NCBI GenBank assembly: GCA_963934795.1
Contig: CAWWAF010000004.1
Coordinates: forward strand, 1-64,000
DNA from: UBA8438 sp963934795
GTDB lineage: Bacteria; Acidobacteriota; Vicinamibacteria; Vicinamibacterales; UBA8438
DNA length: 64,000 nucleotides
Reading direction: 5' to 3'
The notes under the pieces are model-generated. The model was not told where the DNA came from. It saw only the letters and a program-made list of their open reading frames with translations, and made no database searches. A program made the translations under genes and the position numbers. Positions 1 to 9,058 of this stretch are shown piece by piece (the stretch's first letter is position 1; each line of letters begins with the position of its first letter).

Positions 1-7
1 CCAGACG

Positions 8-334
8 CTAGATAGCGGCCATTCGGCCCTTCAGCAGTCTGCGGACGAAGGCGGCGAGCCGTGCGTCCGCCGGCTCCACGTCGTCACCGAACTGCTGGCG
101 CATCCGCACGACGATGTCAGCCAGTGAGGTGTGCCCATCGCACGTCTTCCAGATGAGCGAACCGACGTCGTCGAGCCGTATGCGGTAGTGCTGGTCATCG
201 AACAGCCGTGCCGCCCAGCGCCCGAGCCGGCTCGGCCCCAGCCGCGGTCGCAGCAGCACACAGCGGCCGTCCTCCTCGCTCCACTCGAGCAGACGCCGAG
301 GCCGAACCGTGCCGAAATCGAGGCCCGACGCCAT
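8..334 (-). CDS. PqqD-family peptide-binding (chaperone-like) protein
   Basis: A 108-residue protein. The C-terminal two thirds resemble the PqqD fold: a short strand region ending in a pattern like YRIRLDDVGSLIWKTCDG, then helices rich in D, E and R. PqqD proteins bind precursor peptides for radical SAM enzymes in RiPP pathways, but stand-alone PqqD-like proteins of unknown role are common. Its ATG (332-334) overlaps the TAA of the upstream OPT transporter gene (TAATG), so the two are probably translationally coupled. Nothing beyond position 8 is visible, so any precursor or maturase gene would lie outside the window. The fold assignment is moderately sure; the role is not. Confidence 0.7.
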   Translation of the reverse strand: MASGLDFGTVRPRRLLEWSEEDGRCVLLRPRLGPSRLGRWAARLFDDQHYRIRLDDVGSLIWKTCDGHTSLADIVVRMRQQFGDDVEPADARLAAFVRRLLKGRMAAI

Positions 335-2325
335 TACCCGGTCGGCGGCTGACGTGTGCCACCTGTGCCACTTGCCCTCAACGACACGTGAACCAGCAGG
401 TAGTACAGCCCCACGAACACCACGCCGCCAAGCAACGCACTCTCGGCGATCGACGGCAGCACCTTGGCCACCCCGAACGCGCTGCCCCCGAGCACGACGA
501 AGGCCAACAACACCGCCATCAAGGCCTCTCCCGCGATGAACCCGGAGGACAACAGCACGCCGGTGTTGGTCGCCTGCGTGACCTGCGCCGCATCGGCTCC
601 GCGAGCGGTGAGCGACCTGGACAGCATCCAGGCCATCAGGCCGCCGACAAAAATGGCCGACGTGGACCCGAAGGGCAAATACATACCGACCGCAATCAGC
701 ATGGGCGATGGCGAGTTAATGAGGATGAGACCCAGCGCGAGGAACATACCGGTGACCACCAGAGGCCACGCCATGTCACCGCCAACAATGCCCTGGGCCA
801 TCAGCGCCATCAGGCCGGCCTGAGGCGCCGGCAGTTCCGCGCTCCCTATTTCGTAGACGCGGTCCATCGCGATCATCGGCCAAATCAACACAAGGGCCGC
901 GATGATCACGCCAATGATTTCGGCCAACTCCATCTTCCACGGAGTACCGCCGAGAATGTGTCCGACCTTCAAGTCCTGCAGCATGTCCCCCGCGATGCCG
1001 GCCGCGCAACAGACGACGCCCGCCACACCGAGGACACCCAGCACCCCGCCCGGGCCGGTAATTCGCATGCTCACCATCAAGACCGCCGCGATGAGCAGCG
1101 TGCTAAGCGTCAACCCGCTGATCGGGTTGTTGGAGCTGCCAAGCAGGCCAACGAGGTAGCCGGCGACGGCCGAAAACAGAAAACCGAGCGTCATCATGAC
1201 AACCGTCAACACGATCGCGCCGGGAAGGCTGCGGCTGAAGAACCAGTAGAGCCCGGCCACGGGCACGGACAACGCCACCGTCGCAATGCCAACCTTGGTA
1301 AAGTCGAGATCCAGGTTCAAGCGCGTCACGGCGCCCCCGCCGGTCCGGGCCTTCTTGATGTCGACGAAGGCCCGGCCGATGCCTTCGACCAGCTGCGTGC
1401 GAAGCTTGAAGAGCGTGTAGAAGGCGGCCACAATCATGGTGCCAACCGCCAGCGGCCGTACCTGCTTGAGCCAGACCTCCGTGCTGAGATCGATGAAGCC
1501 GGCCGTGTCGGTAACCCCGGCCGTCAGCGACGGATTCAAGAACAGTCCCAGCGGCACGAGCAACATCCATCCCATCACCGCACCGGCGAACAACGTCGAC
1601 GCGATAGCCGGACCGACGATGAAGCCGACGCCGACCAGCGCCGGCGACGCAGCCGGCGACTGCAGAATGAACCCGCCCACGTAGCTCACCTGCTGCCCGG
1701 CCATCTCGATGGTCGAGCGGCCGAGGTTGACGAATGTCGTCGCCGAGCTCGAGACGATCTGCACCCCGTTCGAGTTCTTGATGAACTCCCACAACGCGGC
1801 CAATCCCATTGCCTGGAAAACATATTTGGCGCCCGTCTGGCCGCCTTGCCCCGCCTTGACGAGTTCGGCCGCAGCCACGCTCTCGGGAAATGGCAAGTCC
1901 GCTTCGACCACCATCGTGCGCCGGAGCACGATGATGAACAGCACCCCGAGCAGACCACCGGTCAGCATGATGGCCGTGCTCTCCCAATACCGCAGTTCGT
2001 CCCAGACGCCGCTGATCACGAACGCGGGGATGGTAAAAATGGCCCCCGCCACGAGAGCCTCGCCGACCGAGGCGGTGGTGCGAGAGATGTTCTCCTCGAG
2101 CACCGAGCCACCCAAAGCTCGCAGCGCCGCCATCGCGACGACCGCGGCGGGGAATGTGGCCGCGACGGTCAACCCGGCCCGCATACCGAGATACGCGTTC
2201 GCGGCGCCCAGCACGATTGCCATCAGCACACCCAGAGCGACTGCCCTGAACGTGAGTTCCGGCAAATCGGTCTCTTCGGGCACGAACGGTGTGAATGCTA
2301 CGTGCGGTTTGTCGGGTGTGCTCAT
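334..2325 (-). CDS. OPT-family oligopeptide/metal-chelate transporter
   Basis: A 663-residue polytopic membrane protein with about 14-16 hydrophobic segments. It matches the prokaryotic OPT family, which imports oligopeptides or metal-chelate peptides by proton symport. The family-like N-terminus shows ELTFRAVALGVLMAIVLGAANAYLGMRAG, here given only as a landmark at residues 17-45. I chose the ATG at 2323-2325 over a GTG at 2350-2352 because an AGGAG lies about 11 nt before the ATG and would fall inside the longer reading. It shares a TAATG junction with the PqqD-like gene downstream and has a candidate promoter at 2388-2416. Length agrees with the family. The substrate cannot be told from sequence. 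Confidence 0.9.
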   Translation of the reverse strand: MSTPDKPHVAFTPFVPEETDLPELTFRAVALGVLMAIVLGAANAYLGMRAGLTVAATFPAAVVAMAALRALGGSVLEENISRTTASVGEALVAGAIFTIPAFVISGVWDELRYWESTAIMLTGGLLGVLFIIVLRRTMVVEADLPFPESVAAAELVKAGQGGQTGAKYVFQAMGLAALWEFIKNSNGVQIVSSSATTFVNLGRSTIEMAGQQVSYVGGFILQSPAASPALVGVGFIVGPAIASTLFAGAVMGWMLLVPLGLFLNPSLTAGVTDTAGFIDLSTEVWLKQVRPLAVGTMIVAAFYTLFKLRTQLVEGIGRAFVDIKKARTGGGAVTRLNLDLDFTKVGIATVALSVPVAGLYWFFSRSLPGAIVLTVVMMTLGFLFSAVAGYLVGLLGSSNNPISGLTLSTLLIAAVLMVSMRITGPGGVLGVLGVAGVVCCAAGIAGDMLQDLKVGHILGGTPWKMELAEIIGVIIAALVLIWPMIAMDRVYEIGSAELPAPQAGLMALMAQGIVGGDMAWPLVVTGMFLALGLILINSPSPMLIAVGMYLPFGSTSAIFVGGLMAWMLSRSLTARGADAAQVTQATNTGVLLSSGFIAGEALMAVLLAFVVLGGSAFGVAKVLPSIAESALLGGVVFVGLYYLLVHVSLRASGTGGTRQPPTG

Positions 2326-2387
2326 ATCTGGGTTGTCTCCTGGCCCGCTCACGTCATCGCGCGTTCCACCCGAAGGAACTGCCCGCC

Positions 2388-2416
2388 TTTATAAGCGCTT
2401 CCTGTGGCGGACGCAA
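2388..2416 (-). promoter_or_regulatory. Candidate sigma70-type promoter for the OPT gene
   Basis: On the minus strand TTGCGT (2411-2416) is followed after exactly 17 nt by TATAAA (2388-2393). The -10 box matches the consensus at 5 of 6 positions and the -35 box at about 3. It lies about 60 nt upstream of the OPT start codon in the divergent gap with metF. Assigned by pattern only. Confidence 0.4.
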
Positions 2417-2546
2417 CCACGACCAGCTTGTCACGCCGCGAACTCGGGTGGTACGCTCGACGTGGCGCGGCACGAACCGTCCCGTGCGTGCCACTCCTCA
2501 GGCAGGCGACACCAGGACAGACCGCAGGGCCCAGACAACCTATCGC

Positions 2547-3503
2547 ATGACCTCTATACCCAACCCGCGGCTGGACCGGGCGCCAACGCCGACCGTCACG
2601 CCGACACCCGGGATCCGCTTAATTCGAGACATCTACGCGGAGCATGGCTCGCAGGAACGGCCGGTACTGTCGTTCGAGTTCTTCCCCCCGAAGACGCCGA
2701 AGGGGGACCTGGCGCTCTTCGAGCGGACGCTACCGGCCCTCGACGCACTGCGACCGGATTTCTACTCGGTCACCTACGGGGCCGGCGGCAGCACCCGGGA
2801 CAAGACGCTGGCGATTGTGGACCGTATCCAACGCGAGCACGGCACCACGACCATGGCACACCTGACCTGCATCAGCACCTCGCGGTCAGATATCGAGCGC
2901 TACTTGTCCGAGGCCCGCGATCGAGGTATCCGGAACATTCTGGCGCTGCGTGGCGACCCGCCGCTCGAGAGCTCGGACGAGCAATTTGAACGTGGGTTTG
3001 AGTATTCGTATCAGCTCGTGGAGTTCATCAGCAAGATGGAAGGGTTCTCCATTGGCACCGCCGGATTCCCGGAGAGCCACATTGCCTGCACCGACGGCAG
3101 GCACGTCGACTGGCAGCGCCTCAAGGCGAAGATTGATCGGGGCGCGGACTTTGTGCTGACCCAGCTGTTCTTCGACAACGACGACTACTTCGCGTTCCGC
3201 GACTATCTGGTCGACACGCTTGGCGTCACCGTGCCGATCACGCCCGGCATCCTCCCGATCCTGAACACCCGGCAGATCAAGCGATTCACCGCGCTCTGTG
3301 GGGCGACGCTGCCGGCGGCCCTGGCGTCGAAACTAGACAGCTACGGAGACGACGCGGACGCGGTCGCTGACTTCGGGATCGAACTCGCCTCACGCCAATG
3401 CGAAGCGCTGCTCGCCGGCGGTGCCCCGGGGCTGCATTTCTACTCCCTCAACAAGGCGCACGCCGCCACTCAGATCGTCGGAAACCTGGGATTGCGCGAC
3501 TAG
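2547..3503 (+). CDS. metF: 5,10-methylenetetrahydrofolate reductase
   Basis: A 318-residue MetF. It reduces 5,10-methylene-THF to 5-methyl-THF, supplying the methyl group for methionine synthesis, as a cytosolic flavoprotein TIM barrel. Visible family signatures are FEFFPPKT near residue 45, with the catalytic Glu in this stretch, a NILALRGDPP motif near residue 135, and the TQLFFDN and PGILPI motifs further on. The frame is open for another 84 codons upstream, but that part does not resemble MetF. I took the ATG at 2547 because the recognisable domain begins about 30 residues later. It is divergent from the OPT gene and convergent with the small gene at 3546-3737. Confidence 0.95.
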   Translation: MTSIPNPRLDRAPTPTVTPTPGIRLIRDIYAEHGSQERPVLSFEFFPPKTPKGDLALFERTLPALDALRPDFYSVTYGAGGSTRDKTLAIVDRIQREHGTTTMAHLTCISTSRSDIERYLSEARDRGIRNILALRGDPPLESSDEQFERGFEYSYQLVEFISKMEGFSIGTAGFPESHIACTDGRHVDWQRLKAKIDRGADFVLTQLFFDNDDYFAFRDYLVDTLGVTVPITPGILPILNTRQIKRFTALCGATLPAALASKLDSYGDDADAVADFGIELASRQCEALLAGGAPGLHFYSLNKAHAATQIVGNLGLRD

Positions 3504-3516
3504 CTCGGCATGGGTT

Positions 3517-3537
3517 CGGGGCGCAGCCGCCGCCCCG
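3517..3537. terminator. Hairpin between convergent metF and small gene
   Basis: CGGGGCG (3517-3523) and CGCCCCG (3531-3537) form a perfect 7-bp stem with a 7-nt loop, 13 nt after the metF stop and 8 nt before the stop of the opposing gene. There is no U-run, so this is a plausible bidirectional terminator only by position and structure. Confidence 0.4.
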
Positions 3538-3545
3538 GCTGGGGA

Positions 3546-3737
3546 CTAACTACGCTCGATCCACTCGACGAACTTGGACCCATTCGCAACATCAACAATC
3601 ATGACCCGCGTCACCCGCGCGTTCTCGTGGGTTAGCGCCTTCGTCGCGTCACGCGCCTCCTCCACCGTGGCGTATTTCTTCGACGTGATCAGGGAGTTCA
3701 CCGCGCCTCCCCGTACGGTCGGAATCAACTTGAACAT
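3546..3737 (-). CDS. Small uncharacterised protein
   Basis: A 63-residue protein starting MFKLIPTVRGG, basic and soluble, with an alternating strand-helix pattern and no cysteines or membrane segment. The open frame extends 23 codons upstream to 3806, but the ATG at 3735-3737 is preceded by GGGAAAG at reasonable spacing and begins the protein-like part. It is convergent with metF and follows the DUF3810 gene on the same strand (gap about 100 nt). I recognise no family. It looks coding from composition, not from any known homologue. Confidence 0.55.
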   Translation of the reverse strand: MFKLIPTVRGGAVNSLITSKKYATVEEARDATKALTHENARVTRVMIVDVANGSKFVEWIERS

Positions 3738-3833
3738 GGTCACTGCTTTCCCGGTTCGCAATCGATAAAGCGCGCACAGGCCGCGCGAGCAAGCGGCCTT
3801 GATCATACCGTGTCTCGATCGGTACGACCGACC

Positions 3834-4991
3834 CTACTCGCCGGCCGGCCTGACCAACCATTGGGCTCGACCCAGATCTGTCCCGACAGCCAGCTGCAAT
3901 ACCTCACCGTAGCTGGCAACACCACTGGCCACCCGATTCGCGCGCAGATATTGGTCATTGACTCGGCGGGCGCTCTGGCGGACCACCGGAATCGTACGAC
4001 TCAAACGCGCGCGAACGGCCGCGAAGTCGGCGAGCGGGCCAGACCCAACGCCCACCCACAGTGCCGATTGCCTGTCGGCCGGGAGCGCTGCCACCAAACG
4101 CGGCACCAGGAACGACCATCCGGCGTAGCGCATCCGCTCGTCCCCTTGCAGGCAGGTCAACCACGCGACAAAATTCGCTTCTGCCTCGTGCGCGAAACCA
4201 GCCACATGCGCCCACTCGTGCGCGGTCACGAACGGCCGCTCGAACGGCAGCACGCCATCGTTGAGCAATACCTGCAGGAAGAACGGATCGACCATCCCGT
4301 CGATACCGGCACGCCGAAAATAGGGGGTCAGCAGAGACCGCTGCGGCACGAGACCCGACATCACGGGAGAGACCCCCAGCTTCCCTTGCGCGCGCGCGAA
4401 CGCCTGCCCCAGGCTGGTGGGCAGTTCCGACAACTGGGGCCACGTGGCGTGCTCGGACTCATCGTAGGCGCGATTGAGATGCTGAATAGCTACCCGGGCC
4501 AGGCTCTCGATCTCCACCGTCGTGACCCGCGCTGCGGAGTAACCCAACCGTGTCGCGAGCGCCTCGCGGCGATAGTTCAAACCCCACGTCGCCAGGAACG
4601 TGAGGTACAAGGCCGCCGCGAGCACCGCCGTCAGCCCCACCACGCGTACCAGCTCGCGCACGCGCCGACCGCGGCGCGCACGGAGCAGCGACAGGACCCA
4701 CCACGTCGACAACGTCAGGCTCCCCCCGACGAGGAGTACGTCGAAGAGCGGCATATCGGCATGCCTGGTGACCGCCGTCACCGCTTCACGGATGAGGGGA
4801 TAGAGACGCTGGGAGTACACCGACTCCACGAGCGGGCGCGGCAGCGGGAGGAACGCGAAGGCCGCCGCGCACCCAAGTATGCCGAGGCGAACCACAGGCA
4901 TCACGGCGCGAATAGTGGATCTGGTGCGTCTTCTTGTAGGAGGGCCCATCGGTGTGCCGGGGTCGCTGGCCTCGCGTGAACGTCGCACCAT
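3834..4991 (-). CDS. DUF3810-type membrane metalloprotein
   Basis: About 385 residues. Three hydrophobic segments lie in the first 150 residues, then a soluble domain with an HEWAH zinc motif (His258, Glu259, His262) followed nine residues later by a second acidic stretch (AHEAEANF). This arrangement fits DUF3810 proteins, which look like membrane-anchored gluzincin metallopeptidases, but no substrate is known to me. The start is uncertain. ATG at 4989-4991 has a GGGGGCGG-like stretch upstream; a second ATG at 4947-4949 is possible. It may be cotranscribed with the small gene at 3546-3737. Confidence 0.75.
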   Translation of the reverse strand: MVRRSREASDPGTPMGPPTRRRTRSTIRAVMPVVRLGILGCAAAFAFLPLPRPLVESVYSQRLYPLIREAVTAVTRHADMPLFDVLLVGGSLTLSTWWVLSLLRARRGRRVRELVRVVGLTAVLAAALYLTFLATWGLNYRREALATRLGYSAARVTTVEIESLARVAIQHLNRAYDESEHATWPQLSELPTSLGQAFARAQGKLGVSPVMSGLVPQRSLLTPYFRRAGIDGMVDPFFLQVLLNDGVLPFERPFVTAHEWAHVAGFAHEAEANFVAWLTCLQGDERMRYAGWSFLVPRLVAALPADRQSALWVGVGSGPLADFAAVRARLSRTIPVVRQSARRVNDQYLRANRVASGVASYGEVLQLAVGTDLGRAQWLVRPAGE

Positions 4992-5099
4992 GATACGCCG
5001 CCCCCAGCTCAGCTTCCGGGCCCACCAGCCCGGTCGGTGCGGTAGACACGCCACCGCCGCGGTCGCGGAGCGCTCTCGCTCGGGTGGTAAAATGACGAC

Positions 5100-7187
5100 A
5101 TGGCTGAGGAGAAAGACTTGAAGTGGGGGCGGTCGACGGTCGACACGGTCTGTCCGCTCGACTGCCCCGATGCGTGCAGCCTCGAAGTGACCGTTGAGAA
5201 CGGGAAGGTCCTCAGACTCGACGGCTCACAGACGCACGACGCAACCAACGGCTACATTTGCGGCAAGGTTCGACGCTTCGGCGAACGGGTCTATGGAGAC
5301 GCCCGCATCCCACATCCGCTCATACGCGAAGGCGGGCGAAACGGAGAGTTGCGCAAGGCGAGCTGGGACGACGCCCTGGGTCTCATCGCATCGCGGATGG
5401 AGTCAATCCGCGACGAATGGAGCGCCGAGGCGATCCTGCCGTTCTCGTACGGCGGCTCGAACGGGCTACTGACGCAAGACACCACGGACGCCAGACTATT
5501 TCGGCAGTTCGGCACGTCGCGACTGGCCCGCACCGTCTGCGCGATCCCGACCACCGCCGCCAGTCAGGCACTCTACGGCAAGATGCCGGGCGTGACCTAC
5601 TCGGACTATCGATACGCCCGGCTCATCATCGTGTGGGGCGCCAATCCTTCGAGCTCAGGGATCCACCTGGTTCCTCACATAAAGGCGGCGCAAGAGGCTG
5701 GAGCCGCGTTGGTGGTGATTGACCCGAGGCGGACCAATTTGGCCAAACAGGCCGACATCCACCTGGCCCTGAAACCGGGCACCGACGTGGTGGTCGCATT
5801 GGCGCTCCATCGGTTTCTGTTCGAGCAGGACCTGGCCGACCAGGAATTCTTGGCCGCACATGCGTCCGGAGCAGAGCGACTCCGAGAGCGAGCCGCAGAG
5901 TGGACCATAGACCGCGCGGCCGACGTCGCTGGCCTTGACCCCGAACTCCTCGAGCATGTCGCCGAGATGTATGCGGACATTTCCCCGGCGGTGATCCGAT
6001 GCGGATGGGGTCTGGAACGCAACCGGAACGGTGGAAACGCCGTGCTCTCGGTTCTGGCGCTGCCGACCGTCGCCGGCAAGTTTGGCGTGCGCGGCGGCGG
6101 CTACTCCATGAGCAATTCCGGCGCCTGGACGCACACGCCAGAGGACTGGATCGGTGTCGCAGAGCCGGACACTCGACTAGTCAACATGAACCATCTCGGC
6201 CGGGCACTGCTGGACTATCGCGACCCGCCCGTGCAGATGCTGTTTGTGTACAACTGCAACCCTGCCGTGACCATGCCCAATCAAAACAGAGTGTTAGAGG
6301 GACTCGCTCGCGAGGATCTCTTCACCGTCGTGTTCGACCAGGTGCTGACTGACACGGCGGCGCTGGCCGATGTGGTGCTCCCGGCGACCACCTTTCTCGA
6401 GTCGTATGACATCGTGCCGAGCTATGGACTCAGCACCATGCAACTCGCCAAGCCCGCAATTGATGCGGTGGGTGAGGCTCGGTCGAATGTCGAGGTATTC
6501 GCCGAACTGGGAGCCCGCCTGGGTCTGGACGCAAACCACGACCACGCCACTGACGTGGAGGCGCTGCTGGAGGTGACCGGCGCGATGCCCGGCGAGGTCG
6601 CCGCCACGCTAATGGACGCGGGCATCGTGACCGCCTCGACCGGCGGCGCGCCGATCCAGTTCGTTGATGTCACGCCACGTACATCAGACGGGAAGGTGCA
6701 ACTGTTCCCCGAGGCGCTGGACCACCAGACTCCCGCGGGTCTGTATCGGTATCAGGAGGACCCGGCCACCGAGGACTACCCGCTGAGCCTGATCTCAGCC
6801 GCAACGGACAAGACCATCAACTCGACCCTCGGTGAGCTCCGTCGCGGCCCCGCCACCCTGCACATGCACCCGGATGACGCGGAACGACGCGGTCTCTCGA
6901 CCGGCGACACGGTCCGGATGTTCAACGCCCTGGGCGAGGTGCACTGTCCGTTGACGCTGAACCCGGACATGCGTCGCAGCACCGTGGGTTTACCGAAGGG
7001 GCTCTGGCGGATGAGCACACTCAACGGCTCGACCGCCAACGCGTTGGTGTCAGACGAGCTGACTGATATTGGCGGGGGGGCGGTATTCAATGATGCCCGG
7101 GTCGAGGTGGCTCGGGTCGTGACGGCCGCCCTCGACTCGGAGAACGTCGCGGAGTGGACCGCGGACTCCGACGAGCCCGTCCACTAG
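5100..7187 (+). CDS. Molybdopterin (Mo/W-bisPGD) oxidoreductase, 4Fe-4S type
   Basis: A 695-residue catalytic subunit of the DMSO reductase/formate dehydrogenase superfamily. The N-terminal 4Fe-4S site is C18-x3-C22-x3-C26-x27-C54. Cys147, in a RTVCAIP context, sits where the protein ligand of the metal is usually found. The C-terminal cofactor-binding domain (from about residue 565) contains DAERRGLSTGDTVRM. There is no Tat or Sec signal, so it is probably cytoplasmic. No electron-transfer or membrane subunit lies next to it. The reaction is therefore unknown; single-subunit members of this branch are usually annotated only at superfamily level. The ATG at 5100 is preceded by GGTGG. Confidence 0.9.
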   Translation: MAEEKDLKWGRSTVDTVCPLDCPDACSLEVTVENGKVLRLDGSQTHDATNGYICGKVRRFGERVYGDARIPHPLIREGGRNGELRKASWDDALGLIASRMESIRDEWSAEAILPFSYGGSNGLLTQDTTDARLFRQFGTSRLARTVCAIPTTAASQALYGKMPGVTYSDYRYARLIIVWGANPSSSGIHLVPHIKAAQEAGAALVVIDPRRTNLAKQADIHLALKPGTDVVVALALHRFLFEQDLADQEFLAAHASGAERLRERAAEWTIDRAADVAGLDPELLEHVAEMYADISPAVIRCGWGLERNRNGGNAVLSVLALPTVAGKFGVRGGGYSMSNSGAWTHTPEDWIGVAEPDTRLVNMNHLGRALLDYRDPPVQMLFVYNCNPAVTMPNQNRVLEGLAREDLFTVVFDQVLTDTAALADVVLPATTFLESYDIVPSYGLSTMQLAKPAIDAVGEARSNVEVFAELGARLGLDANHDHATDVEALLEVTGAMPGEVAATLMDAGIVTASTGGAPIQFVDVTPRTSDGKVQLFPEALDHQTPAGLYRYQEDPATEDYPLSLISAATDKTINSTLGELRRGPATLHMHPDDAERRGLSTGDTVRMFNALGEVHCPLTLNPDMRRSTVGLPKGLWRMSTLNGSTANALVSDELTDIGGGAVFNDARVEVARVVTAALDSENVAEWTADSDEPVH

Positions 7188-7221
7188 GCACGAGTCGCCG
7201 CGACGCGCTCTCCCGGCTGGG

Positions 7222-8691
7222 TCAGGCCTCGTCGATCGCTTCGCGGCCGGTGGCTGGAGCCATCGTCTGGTCCGGGTGCACCAGATCAGCGGGCAGCCCG
7301 CCAGGAATCCAGAGGGCCGGCACGACCGCCACGCCGGCCACGAGGGCCGCCAGCCAGAACGCCCGGTGAATACCACGGACCATATCCGCCGCCACGGGTG
7401 CGGCCGGGTCTTGCAGAGCGGCCGCGATCACGGCGCCGAGCAGCGCCACCCCAACGGCGCCGCCGATGCTCCGCGTGAACTGGCCGAACGAGGTCGCCAC
7501 CCCCAGGTCGCGTCTGGCCACGACGTTCTGCATCGCCAGGACCAGCGACAACATCGTCATCCCCAAGCCCATCCCCATAAGAACGAGGTGGCCCCGCAAC
7601 AGCCACACCGAGCTGTCTGCGGTGACCTGGGTCAATCCGGCAAATGACAACGTCACACACACGAGTCCGCCGAGCACCATCGGTCGGTAGCCTGTCCGAA
7701 GCACCGCCCGTCCCGTGATCATCGACGTCACGACCCACCCCAGAATCAGGGGAGTCAATGCGCGCCCCGCTTCGACAGGACTGCCGCCCAACCCTTCCTG
7801 CACGAACAGCGGCACATAGGTAATGGCGCCGAACATCCCGACCCCAACCAACAACCCGGTCCCCGCGATGGCCGCCACCATTCTGTCCGCCAACAAATCG
7901 ACCGGCACCATCGGCTCGGGTGCACGCCGTTCGACCCGGACTAGCGCGACTCCGCACACCACCGCGCCGAAGTAGGCGGGCCATACCCACATCGCCTGTG
8001 CACCGCCGGTGTCGAGACCACTACGACTCAGTGCCAGGATCAATAGAGTGACCGAGGCCATCAGCAGGCCCGCGCCCGCGTAGTCCACCGCCTGTCGTGG
8101 ACCGGCCGGCCGGTCCCGCAAGGACGCCGCAACGGTCACGGCGGTGGCGATCCCGAACGGGATATTGAGATAAAACACCCACCGCCATGAAAACAGCGCC
8201 GTGATATAGCCACCGGTCACGGGCCCGACGACCGAAGCCACCCCCCACACCCCGCTCAGCAGCCCCTGCATCTTCCCACGCTCTTCGAGCGTGTAGAGGT
8301 CGGCCAGCACGCTCATCCCGAGCGGCATCAACCCCCCGGCGCCGAACCCCTGTAGAGCCCGAAACAGGATGAGCTGCGGCATGGTCTGCGCCGCCCCGGA
8401 CAGGGCTGACCCCACGAGAAACAGGCCGACACTCCAGAGATAGAACCGACGTCGCCCATACAGATCGGAGAGCTTCCCCCACAGGGGAATCGACACGGTG
8501 GACGCCAGCAGATACGCAGAAAACACCCAGCTATAGAGTGAGAGTCCGCCAAGCTGGTCAGCGACGGTCGGCATGGCCGCCGCCACCACCGTCGTTTCGA
8601 TCGCGGCCAGGAAAGTCCCCCCGAGCACGCCGGCCGTTGCGACCACGCGCCGGGTGCCCACTATCGGTTCCTCTCTCACCGCACGTCCCAT
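7222..8691 (-). CDS. MFS drug-resistance-type exporter (DHA2/EmrB-like)
   Basis: A 489-residue membrane protein with about 14 predicted helices, the size of the DHA2 (EmrB/QacA) branch of the major facilitator superfamily. Loop 2-3 carries the MFS motif A as GKLSDLYGRRR (near residue 72). TM5 carries a motif-C-like GVWGVASVVGPVTGG, typical of antiporters. No membrane-fusion (EmrA) partner is adjacent. It is divergent from yggX with a 45-nt gap. The substrate is unknown. Confidence 0.9.
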   Translation of the reverse strand: MGRAVREEPIVGTRRVVATAGVLGGTFLAAIETTVVAAAMPTVADQLGGLSLYSWVFSAYLLASTVSIPLWGKLSDLYGRRRFYLWSVGLFLVGSALSGAAQTMPQLILFRALQGFGAGGLMPLGMSVLADLYTLEERGKMQGLLSGVWGVASVVGPVTGGYITALFSWRWVFYLNIPFGIATAVTVAASLRDRPAGPRQAVDYAGAGLLMASVTLLILALSRSGLDTGGAQAMWVWPAYFGAVVCGVALVRVERRAPEPMVPVDLLADRMVAAIAGTGLLVGVGMFGAITYVPLFVQEGLGGSPVEAGRALTPLILGWVVTSMITGRAVLRTGYRPMVLGGLVCVTLSFAGLTQVTADSSVWLLRGHLVLMGMGLGMTMLSLVLAMQNVVARRDLGVATSFGQFTRSIGGAVGVALLGAVIAAALQDPAAPVAADMVRGIHRAFWLAALVAGVAVVPALWIPGGLPADLVHPDQTMAPATGREAIDEA

Positions 8692-8736
8692 CGCATGTTA
8701 CGATTCGACAAATTCAGCACACACCAACCAATCATC

Positions 8737-9030
8737 ATGAGCGAACCGACAACACCCCGCACAGTGCAGTGCGTGAAATTCCAAAAAGAGCTCCCGGGCC
8801 TGGACGCGCCAACCTGGCCGGGCGAACTGGGCCAGCGCATTTTCGAGAACGTCTCCGTTGAGGCCTGGAAGCTCTGGGAAGAGCGCATGAAGATGATTCT
8901 CAATGAGTATCGCCTGATGCCTTGGCAGAAGGAGGCCCAGGACCTCGTGGCGAAACACATGGAAGATTTTTTCTTCGGCGAAGGGTCAGCCCTCCCGCCG
9001 GACTTCGTCCCCGAACAAGGCAAAGCCTAG
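8737..9030 (+). CDS. yggX: YggX-family Fe(II)-trafficking / oxidative damage protection protein
   Basis: A 97-residue protein matching YggX, a small cytoplasmic protein linked to iron-sulfur cluster protection and iron handling. The early VQCVKFQKELPGL segment carries the single conserved Cys near the N-terminus. The helices WKLWEERMKMILNEYRL and the MEDFFFGE tail are typical. The frame is open from 8695, but the ATG at 8737 places the conserved Cys at the family position. No strong RBS is visible. Confidence 0.9.
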   Translation: MSEPTTPRTVQCVKFQKELPGLDAPTWPGELGQRIFENVSVEAWKLWEERMKMILNEYRLMPWQKEAQDLVAKHMEDFFFGEGSALPPDFVPEQGKA

Positions 9031-9058
9031 GTTTTCCAGGGCTGCGTGGCTTCGTCGG

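Noticed and set aside
208..2394. Long plus-strand open frame of about 728 codons opposite the OPT gene
   Set aside because: It is the antisense of a clear transporter gene, with Arg/His/Gln-rich content and no domain; typical in GC-rich DNA. Similar frames opposite nearly all genes were discarded.
2353..2546. S-adenosyl-methionine or -homocysteine riboswitch upstream of metF
   Set aside because: I could not find the conserved core motifs of SAM-I, SAM-II or SAH aptamers in this leader.
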